A stretch of 64,000 bases of DNA from Anditalea andensis. Lineage in GTDB: Bacteria > Bacteroidota > Bacteroidia > Cytophagales > Cyclobacteriaceae. Every line of letters starts with the position of its first letter. Position 1 is the stretch's first letter. Below, in pieces: positions 54,800 through 63,502 of this stretch. The notes under the pieces are model-generated. The model searched no databases and was not told where the DNA came from. It saw only the letters and a list, made by a program, of their open reading frames with translations. The position numbers and the translations under genes were made by a program. Location: positions 62,001 through 126,000 of the forward strand of contig NZ_JMIH01000014.1 in NCBI RefSeq assembly GCF_000714815.1, written 5' to 3'.

Positions 54800-56254
54800 T
54801 TACTCTCCTTGGGACAAAGAATATGCTCTCTCTCCGTCAAATGAATATAGATTTTCAGTCTTAATAAAATCAAAACCCAAAGCCTCTACCAATCTCAATA
54901 AATCTAAAATTTCTGTATGGGAAATAGGTGTCTGATCGTCATTTTGAAACCTGCACCTCCAGTGATCGGTACAGAATGTTTCCCGCATACCTCCAGGATA
55001 TACTTTTACTCCCCTATTGGTGATAAGCTGAAGCTTTAATTTATCACTTTCTGCCTTTCTTAACTTATCCCCCAAAATTTCCGGATTCCTGTCTTCTTCA
55101 TCCCAATCAAGGAACACATCAACTCCTATCAATTGTTTTTTAGCTTTGGTGACCGGGCTAAGCTTTATATTCATAGGCTCGGTGGCTTCTTTATCAAAAG
55201 CCATAGGCGTCATATTTATCGGAGTCTGTCCAAGTCTTTCGATTACCGCCTGGGCAAATTCCTGTGTTCCCACTTTTTTGGAAGAAAGCCCTTCCTGATA
55301 GATATCTCCTGTATGGATACCATCCTCGAGTGTTCTCATCCATGCATTCCCTATCTTTTCTGCCACATCTGGCTGTCCGATATGAACCAGCATCATGATG
55401 GCACCATTTATCAACCCAGATGGATTAGCCATATCTTTACCGGCGATGTCCGGGGCAGAACCGTGGATAGCCTCAAACATAGCTACTTCTTCCCCTACAT
55501 TGGCAGAGCCACCAAGACCTACAGATCCTGTTACCTGAGCCGCTACGTCTGAAATGATATCACCATAGAGGTTTAGGGTCACGATCACGTCAAAGGTGTC
55601 CGGTCTCTCCGCTATAAGCGCTGTCCCTATATCGATGATTTTATGATCGGTCTCGATCTGGGGATATTCTTTGGCTATTTCTTTGAAAGTTTTATGGAAA
55701 AGGCCATCGGCCAGTTTCATGATATTGTCTTTGGTCATGCAGGTAACTTTCTTTCGGCCGTATTTTTTGGCGTATTCAAAGGCATACCGGATGATTTTTT
55801 CTGAACCTGGTCTGGATATCAGTTTAAGGCTTTGTACTACTTCCTGGGTCTGTCTGTGCTCTATACCGGCATATAGGTCCTCCTCATTTTCCCTGATGAT
55901 AACCAGGTCGGTTTTGGGATAGTTGGTTTTGATGTATGGAGAAAACGCTTTACATGGTCTTACATTGGCAAAAAGACCAAAAGAAGTCCTGGTAGTTACA
56001 TTCAGACTTTTGAAACCTCCACCCTGTGGAGTAGTGATGGGTGACTTTAAAAACACTTTTGTTTCTCTCAGTGATTCAAAAGCGGAGGGCTCCATCCCTG
56101 AACTTATCCCTTTTAGATATACTTCCTCACCTATTTCTATTACTTCGGTTTCTATCTGCGCCCCTGCGGCTTCTAATATATTCAGGGTCGCCTTCATGAT
56201 TTCTGGTCCAATACCATCCCCGTAGGCCACGGTAATTTTTCTCTTAGAAGACAT
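54800..56254 (-). CDS. icd: NADP-dependent isocitrate dehydrogenase (484-residue type)
   Basis: 484 residues. N-terminal VAYGDGIGPEIMKATL, substrate-binding NVTTRTSFGLFANVRPCKAF, ENEEDLYAGIEHR, TLNLYGDIISDVAAQVTGSVGLGGSANVG (metal/substrate), MFEAIHGSAPDIAGKDMANPSGLINGA (cofactor region). The C-terminal region (390-484) has the extension typical of the long form found in Bacteroidetes and alpha-proteobacteria, which may mediate regulation or oligomerisation. TCA cycle step isocitrate to 2-oxoglutarate. Confidence 0.95.
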   Translation of the reverse strand: MSSKRKITVAYGDGIGPEIMKATLNILEAAGAQIETEVIEIGEEVYLKGISSGMEPSAFESLRETKVFLKSPITTPQGGGFKSLNVTTRTSFGLFANVRPCKAFSPYIKTNYPKTDLVIIRENEEDLYAGIEHRQTQEVVQSLKLISRPGSEKIIRYAFEYAKKYGRKKVTCMTKDNIMKLADGLFHKTFKEIAKEYPQIETDHKIIDIGTALIAERPDTFDVIVTLNLYGDIISDVAAQVTGSVGLGGSANVGEEVAMFEAIHGSAPDIAGKDMANPSGLINGAIMMLVHIGQPDVAEKIGNAWMRTLEDGIHTGDIYQEGLSSKKVGTQEFAQAVIERLGQTPINMTPMAFDKEATEPMNIKLSPVTKAKKQLIGVDVFLDWDEEDRNPEILGDKLRKAESDKLKLQLITNRGVKVYPGGMRETFCTDHWRCRFQNDDQTPISHTEILDLLRLVEALGFDFIKTENLYSFDGERAYSLSQGE

Positions 56255-56433
56255 ATATCTAAATTTAGTTATGATTTTAAAAATTCAAGTATTACAAAAA
56301 TATGAAAATTTGCCGTACTGATGGCACTAAAAACCGATTAATTACCATTCCTATAATACTGTAGTATATAATTTATAAATGCATACAAATCAAATGAATA
56401 TTAGTTTTGCTCTTCACATTTTGGCAGCAACGC

Positions 56434-56464
56434 TTTGTGTTTGCATTACGTACTCGTATATTTG
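56434..56464 (+). promoter_or_regulatory. Promoter of the enoyl-CoA hydratase gene
   Basis: TTTG (56434-56437), 19-base spacer, TATATTTG (56457-56464): a perfect Bacteroidetes promoter, with a short leader (ATG at 56488). Confidence 0.8.
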
Positions 56465-56487
56465 GAGTTAAACTTTGACTATAATCA

Positions 56488-57273
56488 ATGGCTGATACAA
56501 CCAATATCCTATCTGAAAATAAAGAAGGTGTACTTTTTCTTACAGTTCAAAGGGAATCCAAGCTAAACGCTCTCAATTTCGCTACCCTAGAAGAACTAAA
56601 GAATATCTTCAATGAGGTAAATGACAATCGGGACATAAAAGCTGTGATCATAACGGGCGCAGGAGAAAAAGCTTTTGTAGCAGGTGCTGATATCGGAGAG
56701 ATAGCAGAACTGAGCGAACTGAATGCCAGGAAATTTGCCGAAAACGGACAAGAAGTACTCCACCTCATAGAAGCATGCCATAAGCCTGTCATTGCAGTAG
56801 TAAACGGATTCGCCCTAGGCGGAGGATGTGAACTGGCAATGGCCTGCCATATGAGAATAGCCACTGCCAATGCCAAATTTGGACAACCTGAAGTAAACTT
56901 AGGAATTATACCAGGGTATGGCGGAACGCAGCGACTTACCATCCTGGTAGGAAGAGGCAAAGCCAATGAACTCATGATGACTGGAGATATGATAGATGCT
57001 GATGAAGCAAAATCACTGGGCCTGGTAAACCATGTCCTCCCTTCTAAAACAAGTGCTATGGCCAAAGCTCAGGAGATCATAACCAAAATCATGTCTAAAG
57101 CTCCACTGGCTATAGGTATGATCGTAGACTGCGTTAATGCTGTCTATACCAATGATGAAAACGGTTACCTGATAGAAGCCAACAGTTTTGCCAGATGTGT
57201 TAAATCAGAAGATTTTGCAGAAGGAACCTCCGCTTTTTTGGAAAAAAGAAAACCAGATTTTAAAGGGGAATAA
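56488..57273 (+). CDS. Enoyl-CoA hydratase/isomerase family (crotonase)
   Basis: 261 residues. Crotonase motifs: GAGEKAFVAGADIGEIAEL (oxyanion hole, about 55-73), GFALGGGCELAMACHMRIAT (about 108-127, catalytic Glu), GQPEVNLGIIPGYGGTQR (second Glu). These match fatty-acid beta-oxidation or short-chain enoyl-CoA hydratases. Its last codons overlap the following terminator. Confidence 0.94.
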   Translation: MADTTNILSENKEGVLFLTVQRESKLNALNFATLEELKNIFNEVNDNRDIKAVIITGAGEKAFVAGADIGEIAELSELNARKFAENGQEVLHLIEACHKPVIAVVNGFALGGGCELAMACHMRIATANAKFGQPEVNLGIIPGYGGTQRLTILVGRGKANELMMTGDMIDADEAKSLGLVNHVLPSKTSAMAKAQEIITKIMSKAPLAIGMIVDCVNAVYTNDENGYLIEANSFARCVKSEDFAEGTSAFLEKRKPDFKGE

Positions 57274-57287
57274 GTCCCCTTTTTTTC
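57263..57287 (+). terminator. Terminator overlapping the crotonase stop codon
   Basis: AAGGGG (57263-57268) / CCCCTT (57276-57281) around the TAA stop (57271-57273), followed by T7. It lies 24 bases before the flippase start, so it may attenuate readthrough. Confidence 0.75.
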
Positions 57288-57296
57288 ATTAAGCCC

Positions 57297-58811
57297 ATGA
57301 GCCAACTAAAAAGATTAGCAGGACAGACTGCCGTATATGGCATCAGCAGCATTCTGGGCAAATCTATCAATTTTCTGCTAATCCCCATTTACACTGGCTA
57401 TCTTCCAAAAGAAGATGTAGGAGCTTTTACACACCTGTATGCCTTCATTGCTTTTTTTAACATCATCTTTACATATGGTATGGAAACGGCCTTTTTCAGG
57501 TTTTCCACCGGAAAAGGACTTGATCCAAAAAAGGTATATAATAGTGTACAGTCGCTTATCCTTACTACTTCCCTAACTTTAGGTGCCCTTATTTATCTGA
57601 GTGCAGCACCTCTTTCAGTTTGGTTGGAATATGGGGGACAGGAGCACCTATTCCGGTGGGTGGCCATGATACTTACTATAGACGCACTCCTTGCCATCCC
57701 TTTTGCCAAATTGCGTGTTGAAAACCAAGCACTAAAATTTGCATTGGTTAAATTGGCCAACATCCTGCTGAATGTAGGATTCAATATATTTTTCATCGTA
57801 CTCTTGTACCACATTGCCAATGGAGATATTCTTACAATCCTCCAGCCTTGGGTAGCGACATGGTACAGGCCGGACTGGGGAGTGGATTATATCCTACTTT
57901 CAAATGTGCTGGCAAATGCCCTGATCCTTCCTGTATTGTTTTACCTTACGGGTAAATTCAGCTTTACCTTGGACAAATCCATATTAAAACCAATGTGGCA
58001 TTATGCAGTCCCTTTGTTATTTATGGGGCTGGCGGGTGTAACGAACGAGGTGTTTTCAAGAGGGCTTTTCGAATACTCCCTACCTGAGGATTTCTATCCT
58101 GGACTTAGCCCCCGTGAGGCAGGAGGGATTTTTGGGGCCAACTTTAAACTGGCCATATTAATGAACCTGATCATCCAGGCCTTCAAATATGCAGCAGAAC
58201 CATTTTTTTTTCAACAGTCAGAAAATAAAAACAATCCTGCCATCTTCGCTAAAGTCATGCACTGGTTTATCATCTTCTGCAGTTTATTAATGGTAGCTGT
58301 GGCGGTTAATCTGGACATTATAGGGAGATTGGTCCTTCAGGGAGAGGGATATGGTCGAGGCTTAGTCATCGTACCCTTGTTGCTATTGGGCTATTTGTTT
58401 TTGGGTATATATTTTAACCTCAGTATTTGGTTCAAAATAACTGATCAGACCAAATACAGTTTCTACATTACCACTATTGGAGCTGTCATTACCGTAGTAG
58501 TGGTCATCACGCTGGTCCCTGTATTCGGATTTATGGGTGCGGCGATGAGTACGATATTAAGCTATATGACCATGTCCATCATCTGCTATGTAATAGGGCA
58601 AAAACATTATCCTATACCCTATCAGACAGGAAAAGCTATTATATACCTAAGTTTGGCCACCGCATTCAGCTATGCAGGTTTCTTTCTGGGATTTGAAAAT
58701 GTGATTGTTAATTTCCTTTTTCAAAATAGTTTAGTAGTGTTATTTGCACTGATCATATATATAATAGAAAAAGAAGAATTAATTTTGATCTTCAAATCAT
58801 TAAAAAAATAA
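57297..58811 (+). CDS. Oligosaccharide flippase (Wzx/MurJ-like, MATE superfamily)
   Basis: 504 residues, 12-14 hydrophobic segments. N-terminal RLAGQTAVYGISSILGKSINFLLIPIYT is typical of Wzx-type polysaccharide flippases. The gene moves lipid-linked oligosaccharides across the inner membrane. It stands alone from the 25-35 kb polysaccharide locus and may serve another polymer. Followed closely by dut (3 bases). Confidence 0.88.
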   Translation: MSQLKRLAGQTAVYGISSILGKSINFLLIPIYTGYLPKEDVGAFTHLYAFIAFFNIIFTYGMETAFFRFSTGKGLDPKKVYNSVQSLILTTSLTLGALIYLSAAPLSVWLEYGGQEHLFRWVAMILTIDALLAIPFAKLRVENQALKFALVKLANILLNVGFNIFFIVLLYHIANGDILTILQPWVATWYRPDWGVDYILLSNVLANALILPVLFYLTGKFSFTLDKSILKPMWHYAVPLLFMGLAGVTNEVFSRGLFEYSLPEDFYPGLSPREAGGIFGANFKLAILMNLIIQAFKYAAEPFFFQQSENKNNPAIFAKVMHWFIIFCSLLMVAVAVNLDIIGRLVLQGEGYGRGLVIVPLLLLGYLFLGIYFNLSIWFKITDQTKYSFYITTIGAVITVVVVITLVPVFGFMGAAMSTILSYMTMSIICYVIGQKHYPIPYQTGKAIIYLSLATAFSYAGFFLGFENVIVNFLFQNSLVVLFALIIYIIEKEELILIFKSLKK

Positions 58812-58814
58812 TCC

Positions 58815-59249
58815 ATGCAAGTAAAAGTCATCAATAACTCCGGCCATTCACTCCCAGAATATCAGACTGCTTTATCTGCTGGGCTGGACCTTCGAGCCCA
58901 TATAGATAGCCCTGTGACCTTGGGTCCTTTAGATCGGGCACTTATAGGTACAGGTCTTTTTATTGAACTTCCCGCAGGATATGAAGCCCAGATCCGACCT
59001 CGAAGCGGTTTGGCATATAAGCATGGTCTTACCGTGCTGAATTCTCCAGGCACCATTGATGCTGACTACAGAGGAGAGATAAAAGTTTTGCTGGTAAATA
59101 TTTCCAACGAGCCCTTTATAATAGAAAACGGGGAGAGAATTGCACAAATGGTAATAGCAAAGCATGAACAGATCACCTGGGAAGAAAAGAATGAGCTGAG
59201 CACCACGGAAAGAGGAACAGGTGGATATGGCAGTACTGGGAAATCCTGA
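58815..59249 (+). CDS. dut: dUTP diphosphatase
   Basis: 144 residues, trimeric dUTPase motifs in order: [58 protein letters not shown] (C-terminal motif 5). It hydrolyses dUTP to dUMP and pyrophosphate. Co-directional with the flippase, 3 bases apart. Confidence 0.97.
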   Translation: MQVKVINNSGHSLPEYQTALSAGLDLRAHIDSPVTLGPLDRALIGTGLFIELPAGYEAQIRPRSGLAYKHGLTVLNSPGTIDADYRGEIKVLLVNISNEPFIIENGERIAQMVIAKHEQITWEEKNELSTTERGTGGYGSTGKS

Positions 59250-59351
59250 TTTTCTAATAGTATAGCGTATAGGGATCCTGTCATTAACATCATTTAAGGT
59301 ATCCTTTATCTTCTGACGCTTATCGAGCAAAAAATTGAACCAAAAAGGTAC

Positions 59352-59400
59352 TAATTTTGTAGCTGAAAGGGATAACCGAACCATCTTCGGTGATTCCCTT
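59352..59400 (+). promoter_or_regulatory. Promoter and 5' hairpin before the TPR gene
   Basis: TAATTTTG (59352-59359) fits the -7 element. Just after the expected start point an imperfect hairpin (AAGGGA..ACCGAA at 59367-59380 / TTCGGT..TCCCTT at 59386-59400) forms the start of the leader. A 3-codon ORF (ATG ACT GCT TAA, 59407-59418) precedes the main start. Confidence 0.5.
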
Positions 59401-59432
59401 ACCACCATGACTGCTTAATAAGAAATTTATAT

Positions 59433-61175
59433 ATGACATCACCAGTAAGTTCGTTTAAAGTTTTTTTGGGATTAGTACTGATAGGCTTCATGTCTTCTTT
59501 GGATGCTATAGCCCAAGACAAAATTTCCAAAAAAGCACTTAAGGACCAGGATAAAAATGCCCAAGCGGATCGATTGTTCGTAGAGGGCCAAAAATACCTG
59601 ATGCTGGAAGAGTTTGAAAAAGCATATTTTTATTTTGAAAAAGCACATCAATACAAACCAAAAGAGCCTGCAATAAATTTTAAATTAGCAGAAATACTGG
59701 TAAGGGCTAATGAAACAGAAAAAGCTCTTGATTTTGGACTTAGGGCAGTAGAAGGAGATCCAAGCAATAAATATTACCATTTGCTTATAGCAGAGGTGTA
59801 CAGCAACCAGAACAAGCCTAAAAAAGCTGCAGAGATCCTACAGTCGCTGATGGATAATTCAGAAGAAAACCAGCAATACATACTGGAACTGGCATCTTTA
59901 TACCTTACAGCCCAGGATTATGACAATGCACTGAAAGCTTTGGACCAGGCAGAGGAATATTATGGGGTGGTAGAACAGCTCACCGTTCAGAAACAAAGGA
60001 TATATTTAAGGAAAAATAACCTGGAAGCGGCTATAGGGGAAGGTAAAAAACTTATAGAAGCACATCCCGGACAAAGCAGTTATGTGCTTTCCTTGGTAGA
60101 AATATATTACAACAATGGACGCTCCGAAGAGGCTATGGCCTTAGTGCTGGAGTCGTTAGGTACATACCCTAACCAACCAGAATTACATATGGCTGCCTAC
60201 ACACTTCTAAAAGACAAAGGGAAGACCGATAGGTCTAGGGAATACCTATATATGGCCTTTGAAAACCCAGACCTGGGAGGCGATGTGAAAGCCAAAGCCT
60301 TTAATGAGATTCTATTGGAGATGCAGACTGAAGATAGAGATCAGGTATTGGATAAATTAGGAAATCTTATGAAAGAACATAATGGCTCTGATCCAAATGT
60401 CCTGATCGTGCTGGGGGACAAAGAAATGGCGTCAGGGGATAAAGATGCTGCCCTTTCCTATTATAAAAAATCACTAGAAACCCTTCCTGCCAATGAGCAG
60501 GTTCTTCAAAGGGTAATTACATTGAAGTTTGAGGAAAATGATAATTTTGATGAAATAGAGCGGTATACGATTATAGGTGTGGATGAATTTCCTGAAAAGC
60601 CTGAGTTTTGGTTTTTTGACGGTACCGCTAAACTAGCGCAAAAAAAGTTTGTAGAAGCCAAAGAAAGCCTTGAAAAGGCGGAAAATCTCAATAAAGGGGC
60701 AAACAAGCAAATTAATTTATTGGTATTTGGCCAACTGGGAGATGTATATCATGGTCTAGGAGAAATTGAAAATGCCTTTGAATTTTATGAAAAAGGCCTT
60801 AAAATAAATCCAAATGATGAGCATATATTAAACAATTACTCTTATTTTCTATCCCTACAAAAGAAAGATTTAGAAAAAGCTAAGAAGATGTCCGGCCGCT
60901 TGGTAGAAAAGCACCCGAAAAATGCTACCTACCTTGACACTCACGCTTGGGTATTATTTCAGTTGGAAGAATATGAAGCTGCTAGATCATACATGTCTAA
61001 AGCAATAGAAATAGATAGTAAGCCGAGTGGAGTAATGTATGAACATCTGGGTGATATATATTTCAAACTTGGCAATAAATCCGAAGCCCTAAAATATTGG
61101 CAAAAAGCAGAAGGTGGGGAAGAAGTATCAGACTATTTGTCCCTGAAAATAAAAGACAGGAAATATTATGAATAA
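59433..61175 (+). CDS. Tetratricopeptide-repeat protein, exported
   Basis: 580 residues. N-terminal hydrophobic stretch (VFLGLVLIGFMSSLDAIAQ) as signal. Repeated TPR helices from about residue 35 to 560 (ADRLFVEGQKYLMLEEFEKAYFYFEKAHQYKP is unit 1). It sits at the start of a conserved Bacteroidetes string with a DUF4292 lipoprotein and an EnvC-like protein. Likely a periplasmic scaffold for envelope assembly; inference from context. The next gene overlaps by 8 bases. Confidence 0.88.
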   Translation: MTSPVSSFKVFLGLVLIGFMSSLDAIAQDKISKKALKDQDKNAQADRLFVEGQKYLMLEEFEKAYFYFEKAHQYKPKEPAINFKLAEILVRANETEKALDFGLRAVEGDPSNKYYHLLIAEVYSNQNKPKKAAEILQSLMDNSEENQQYILELASLYLTAQDYDNALKALDQAEEYYGVVEQLTVQKQRIYLRKNNLEAAIGEGKKLIEAHPGQSSYVLSLVEIYYNNGRSEEAMALVLESLGTYPNQPELHMAAYTLLKDKGKTDRSREYLYMAFENPDLGGDVKAKAFNEILLEMQTEDRDQVLDKLGNLMKEHNGSDPNVLIVLGDKEMASGDKDAALSYYKKSLETLPANEQVLQRVITLKFEENDNFDEIERYTIIGVDEFPEKPEFWFFDGTAKLAQKKFVEAKESLEKAENLNKGANKQINLLVFGQLGDVYHGLGEIENAFEFYEKGLKINPNDEHILNNYSYFLSLQKKDLEKAKKMSGRLVEKHPKNATYLDTHAWVLFQLEEYEAARSYMSKAIEIDSKPSGVMYEHLGDIYFKLGNKSEALKYWQKAEGGEEVSDYLSLKIKDRKYYE

Positions 61176-61914
61176 GTTTTTGCGTTTTTCATACTTGATC
61201 TTGGTATTGGTGATAGCGGCCAGCTGTGCAAGAAGGCCTAACCTATACACCTCAGATGAAATAATGGAGGAGTTTACACCTGCTTATCTGGAGTTTACGT
61301 ATCTTACAGCTAGAGCCCGAGTAGTACTGGAGGAGCCAAACGGCAAGACTACCAGAGGAACCCTTAATCTCCGGGCAAAAAAAGACAGTGCACTATGGTT
61401 TAGCATCACACCAGGCCTTGGTATAGAAGCCGCCAGGGGCTTGGTCACCCAGGAAAAGATACAGTTTAAAGACAGAATAAATGGCAATGCCATAGACATG
61501 ACATTTCAGGAGTTCGAAGAGCGTTTTGGCCTGGTTTTATCTTTGGACTTATTCCAAAATGTATTATTCGCAAATATTCCCCATGAGTTCAGTTATAGGG
61601 ACAGGCTACTTAGGGTTGGAAGGACATTTGAGTTAGACCAACGCCGTCAGCGGATGGCCTATCATTCCATCATTAGTGCACGCCACGGAAAAGTACAAGA
61701 ACTGGAAACATCGTCCCAATCTATGAACGGTAAGCTTTCTGCCACATATCCCGAATTTAAAGATTTGGAAAACCAGCCTTTTCCGTACCGTATGCTATTA
61801 AAACTTATTTTTGACCCTCAAGATGACAATGGACCAGTGGAAACTACCGTTAACCTAGAGATGAACAGAGTAGAATTGGTAGATGACCCTTTAACATTTC
61901 CTTATAATTATTAA
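61168..61914 (+). CDS. DUF4292-type lipoprotein
   Basis: 248 residues. Lipobox AASC (Cys20). Mature part is beta-rich with LEFTYLTARARVVLEEPNGKTTRGTLNLR and SALWFSITPGLGIEAARGLV, resembling LolA/LolB-like domains of the DUF4292 family (family name recalled, not searched). May act in outer-membrane lipoprotein handling. The ATG overlaps the TPR gene; the EnvC-like gene starts 4 bases after its end. Confidence 0.8.
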   Translation: MNKFLRFSYLILVLVIAASCARRPNLYTSDEIMEEFTPAYLEFTYLTARARVVLEEPNGKTTRGTLNLRAKKDSALWFSITPGLGIEAARGLVTQEKIQFKDRINGNAIDMTFQEFEERFGLVLSLDLFQNVLFANIPHEFSYRDRLLRVGRTFELDQRRQRMAYHSIISARHGKVQELETSSQSMNGKLSATYPEFKDLENQPFPYRMLLKLIFDPQDDNGPVETTVNLEMNRVELVDDPLTFPYNY

Positions 61915-61918
61915 TAAA

Positions 61919-63172
61919 ATGCCCCAATATAGGTATTATCCATTTTTATTATTTATTGGGCTGTGCATATGTTTACAGACCCCTTCATTTTCCCAAACTA
62001 AAAAATCTCGAGCCCAACTTGAAAAAGAGAAACTTGAAGTACAAAAAAGATTAGTAGAGTTCGACAAAATCTTAAAGCAAACAACTGTACGCAAAAAGAG
62101 CAGTATGGGGGAGTTAAATGCTGTAAACAAGCAATTAGAAACACAAGTAGTTTTTATCAGCACCCTCAGTAGAGAAGTCAACCTGATCAATAGAGAGATA
62201 AAAGAAACAGAAAATAAGATTATAGCCCTAGAAAATGACCTTAAAAATCTAAAACAGGAATATGCCAATATGGTATATACTTCGTCTAAACTCAATCAGG
62301 GCATAACAGTAATGACTTTTATATTTAGCTCGTCTACTTTTAAGCAGTTCTATATGAGGCTAAAGTATCTGAAACAGTATAGTGATGCCCGAAAAAAGCA
62401 GGTAGAGCAGATAGAAAAAGTAAACGCCGATCTCCTCTCCCAAAACCATAAATTACAGGATAAAAAACAGGAAAAACAGGTAGTATTACAACAGGAACAA
62501 GTCCAGAAGAAAAAATTGGATGAATTAAAGCAGGAACAGCAGGGCATAGTCAACACGCTGGCACAAAAAGAGCAAGAATTAAAAAAAGAAATCGCTGCCA
62601 GCAAAAAGCAACAGGAAGAGCTTAACAAACTTATCACTCGGGTAATAGAAGAAGAAATAAGACTGGCCGAAGCCGAAGCCAGAAAGAAAAACAGTAAAGC
62701 TACTACTACACCACCGGGATCTAAGATGCCGATGACGCCAGAGGCAGCTGCACTTTCCAGCAGTTTCGCCGGTAATAGGGGAAGGATCCCCTGGCCGGTA
62801 GCAAATGGTTTTATATCCAAAAGATACGGCACCTATCCCCACCCTACCCTGAAGGGCATTACCGAAACCAATGACGGAATAGACATCCAAACCAATAGCA
62901 ATGAGCAGGTCCGGGCGGTATTTGATGGGGTGGTCACTAAGATCACTACAGTACCCGGTATGGGAGGCACTGTCATCATCAAACATGGAGAATATTATAC
63001 GATGTACAGCCGGCTCAAAACCATTTCCGTCAAAAGTGGACAGGAAGTAAAAGCGAGGGCTTCCATAGGAACTGTATATACTGACACCAAAAACGGCGTT
63101 TCAGAAGTTCACTTCCAGACTTGGAAAGGATTACAGGTTATGGATCCTTCTATATGGTTATCAAAGAAATAA
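61919..63172 (+). CDS. Murein hydrolase activator EnvC-like, degenerate M23/LytM domain
   Basis: 417 residues. Signal peptide (FLLFIGLCICLQTPSFS), a long coiled coil (about 25-255) and a C-terminal LytM domain (about 285-417: WPVANGFISKRYG, GIDIQT, HGEYYTMYSRLKTI, EVHFQTWKG). In active LytM peptidases the first zinc ligand is His before the xxxD; here the sequence is TNDGIDI with Asn, and the HxH is not complete, so the domain is probably an amidase activator like E. coli EnvC. Confidence 0.9.
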   Translation: MPQYRYYPFLLFIGLCICLQTPSFSQTKKSRAQLEKEKLEVQKRLVEFDKILKQTTVRKKSSMGELNAVNKQLETQVVFISTLSREVNLINREIKETENKIIALENDLKNLKQEYANMVYTSSKLNQGITVMTFIFSSSTFKQFYMRLKYLKQYSDARKKQVEQIEKVNADLLSQNHKLQDKKQEKQVVLQQEQVQKKKLDELKQEQQGIVNTLAQKEQELKKEIAASKKQQEELNKLITRVIEEEIRLAEAEARKKNSKATTTPPGSKMPMTPEAAALSSSFAGNRGRIPWPVANGFISKRYGTYPHPTLKGITETNDGIDIQTNSNEQVRAVFDGVVTKITTVPGMGGTVIIKHGEYYTMYSRLKTISVKSGQEVKARASIGTVYTDTKNGVSEVHFQTWKGLQVMDPSIWLSKK

Positions 63173-63286
63173 TCATAAATTTTTTGTATCTTTAAAAAAC
63201 AGACAAAGAACTATAAGAGATTTCTTTGCGTTTGATTATCACAGTTATATCTTTGTAATCAATTATACACCATAAATACAATAATC

Positions 63287-63484
63287 ATGATGATGACATT
63301 AGGATTCTTACCCAATATTGGAGGCGGTTCGCTTATACTAATATTCTTAGTAATCGTGCTGCTATTCGGTGCAAAAAGAATTCCTGAATTGGCCAGAGGC
63401 TTAGGTAAAGGCATCAGAGAATTTAAAGACGCTACCAAAGACATTCAGGACGATCTGGAAGAAGGTCTAAAAGACAAAAGATAG
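63287..63484 (+). CDS. tatA: Twin-arginine translocase subunit TatA/E
   Basis: 65 residues: N-terminal membrane helix (GGSLILIFLVIVLLFGAKRIPELA), short amphipathic helix (GLGKGIREFKDATKD), acidic tail. It forms the pore-forming component of the Tat export machine for folded proteins. TatC is not in the window. Its proximity to gatA is only positional. Confidence 0.95.
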   Translation: MMMTLGFLPNIGGGSLILIFLVIVLLFGAKRIPELARGLGKGIREFKDATKDIQDDLEEGLKDKR

Positions 63485-63502
63485 GGCTTAAAAACTTATA
63501 CA

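Noticed and set aside
54679-54873. Upstream extension of the MACPF gene
   Set aside because: Overlaps the icd end and contains no signal peptide; the ATG at 54678 gives a clean lipoprotein signal.
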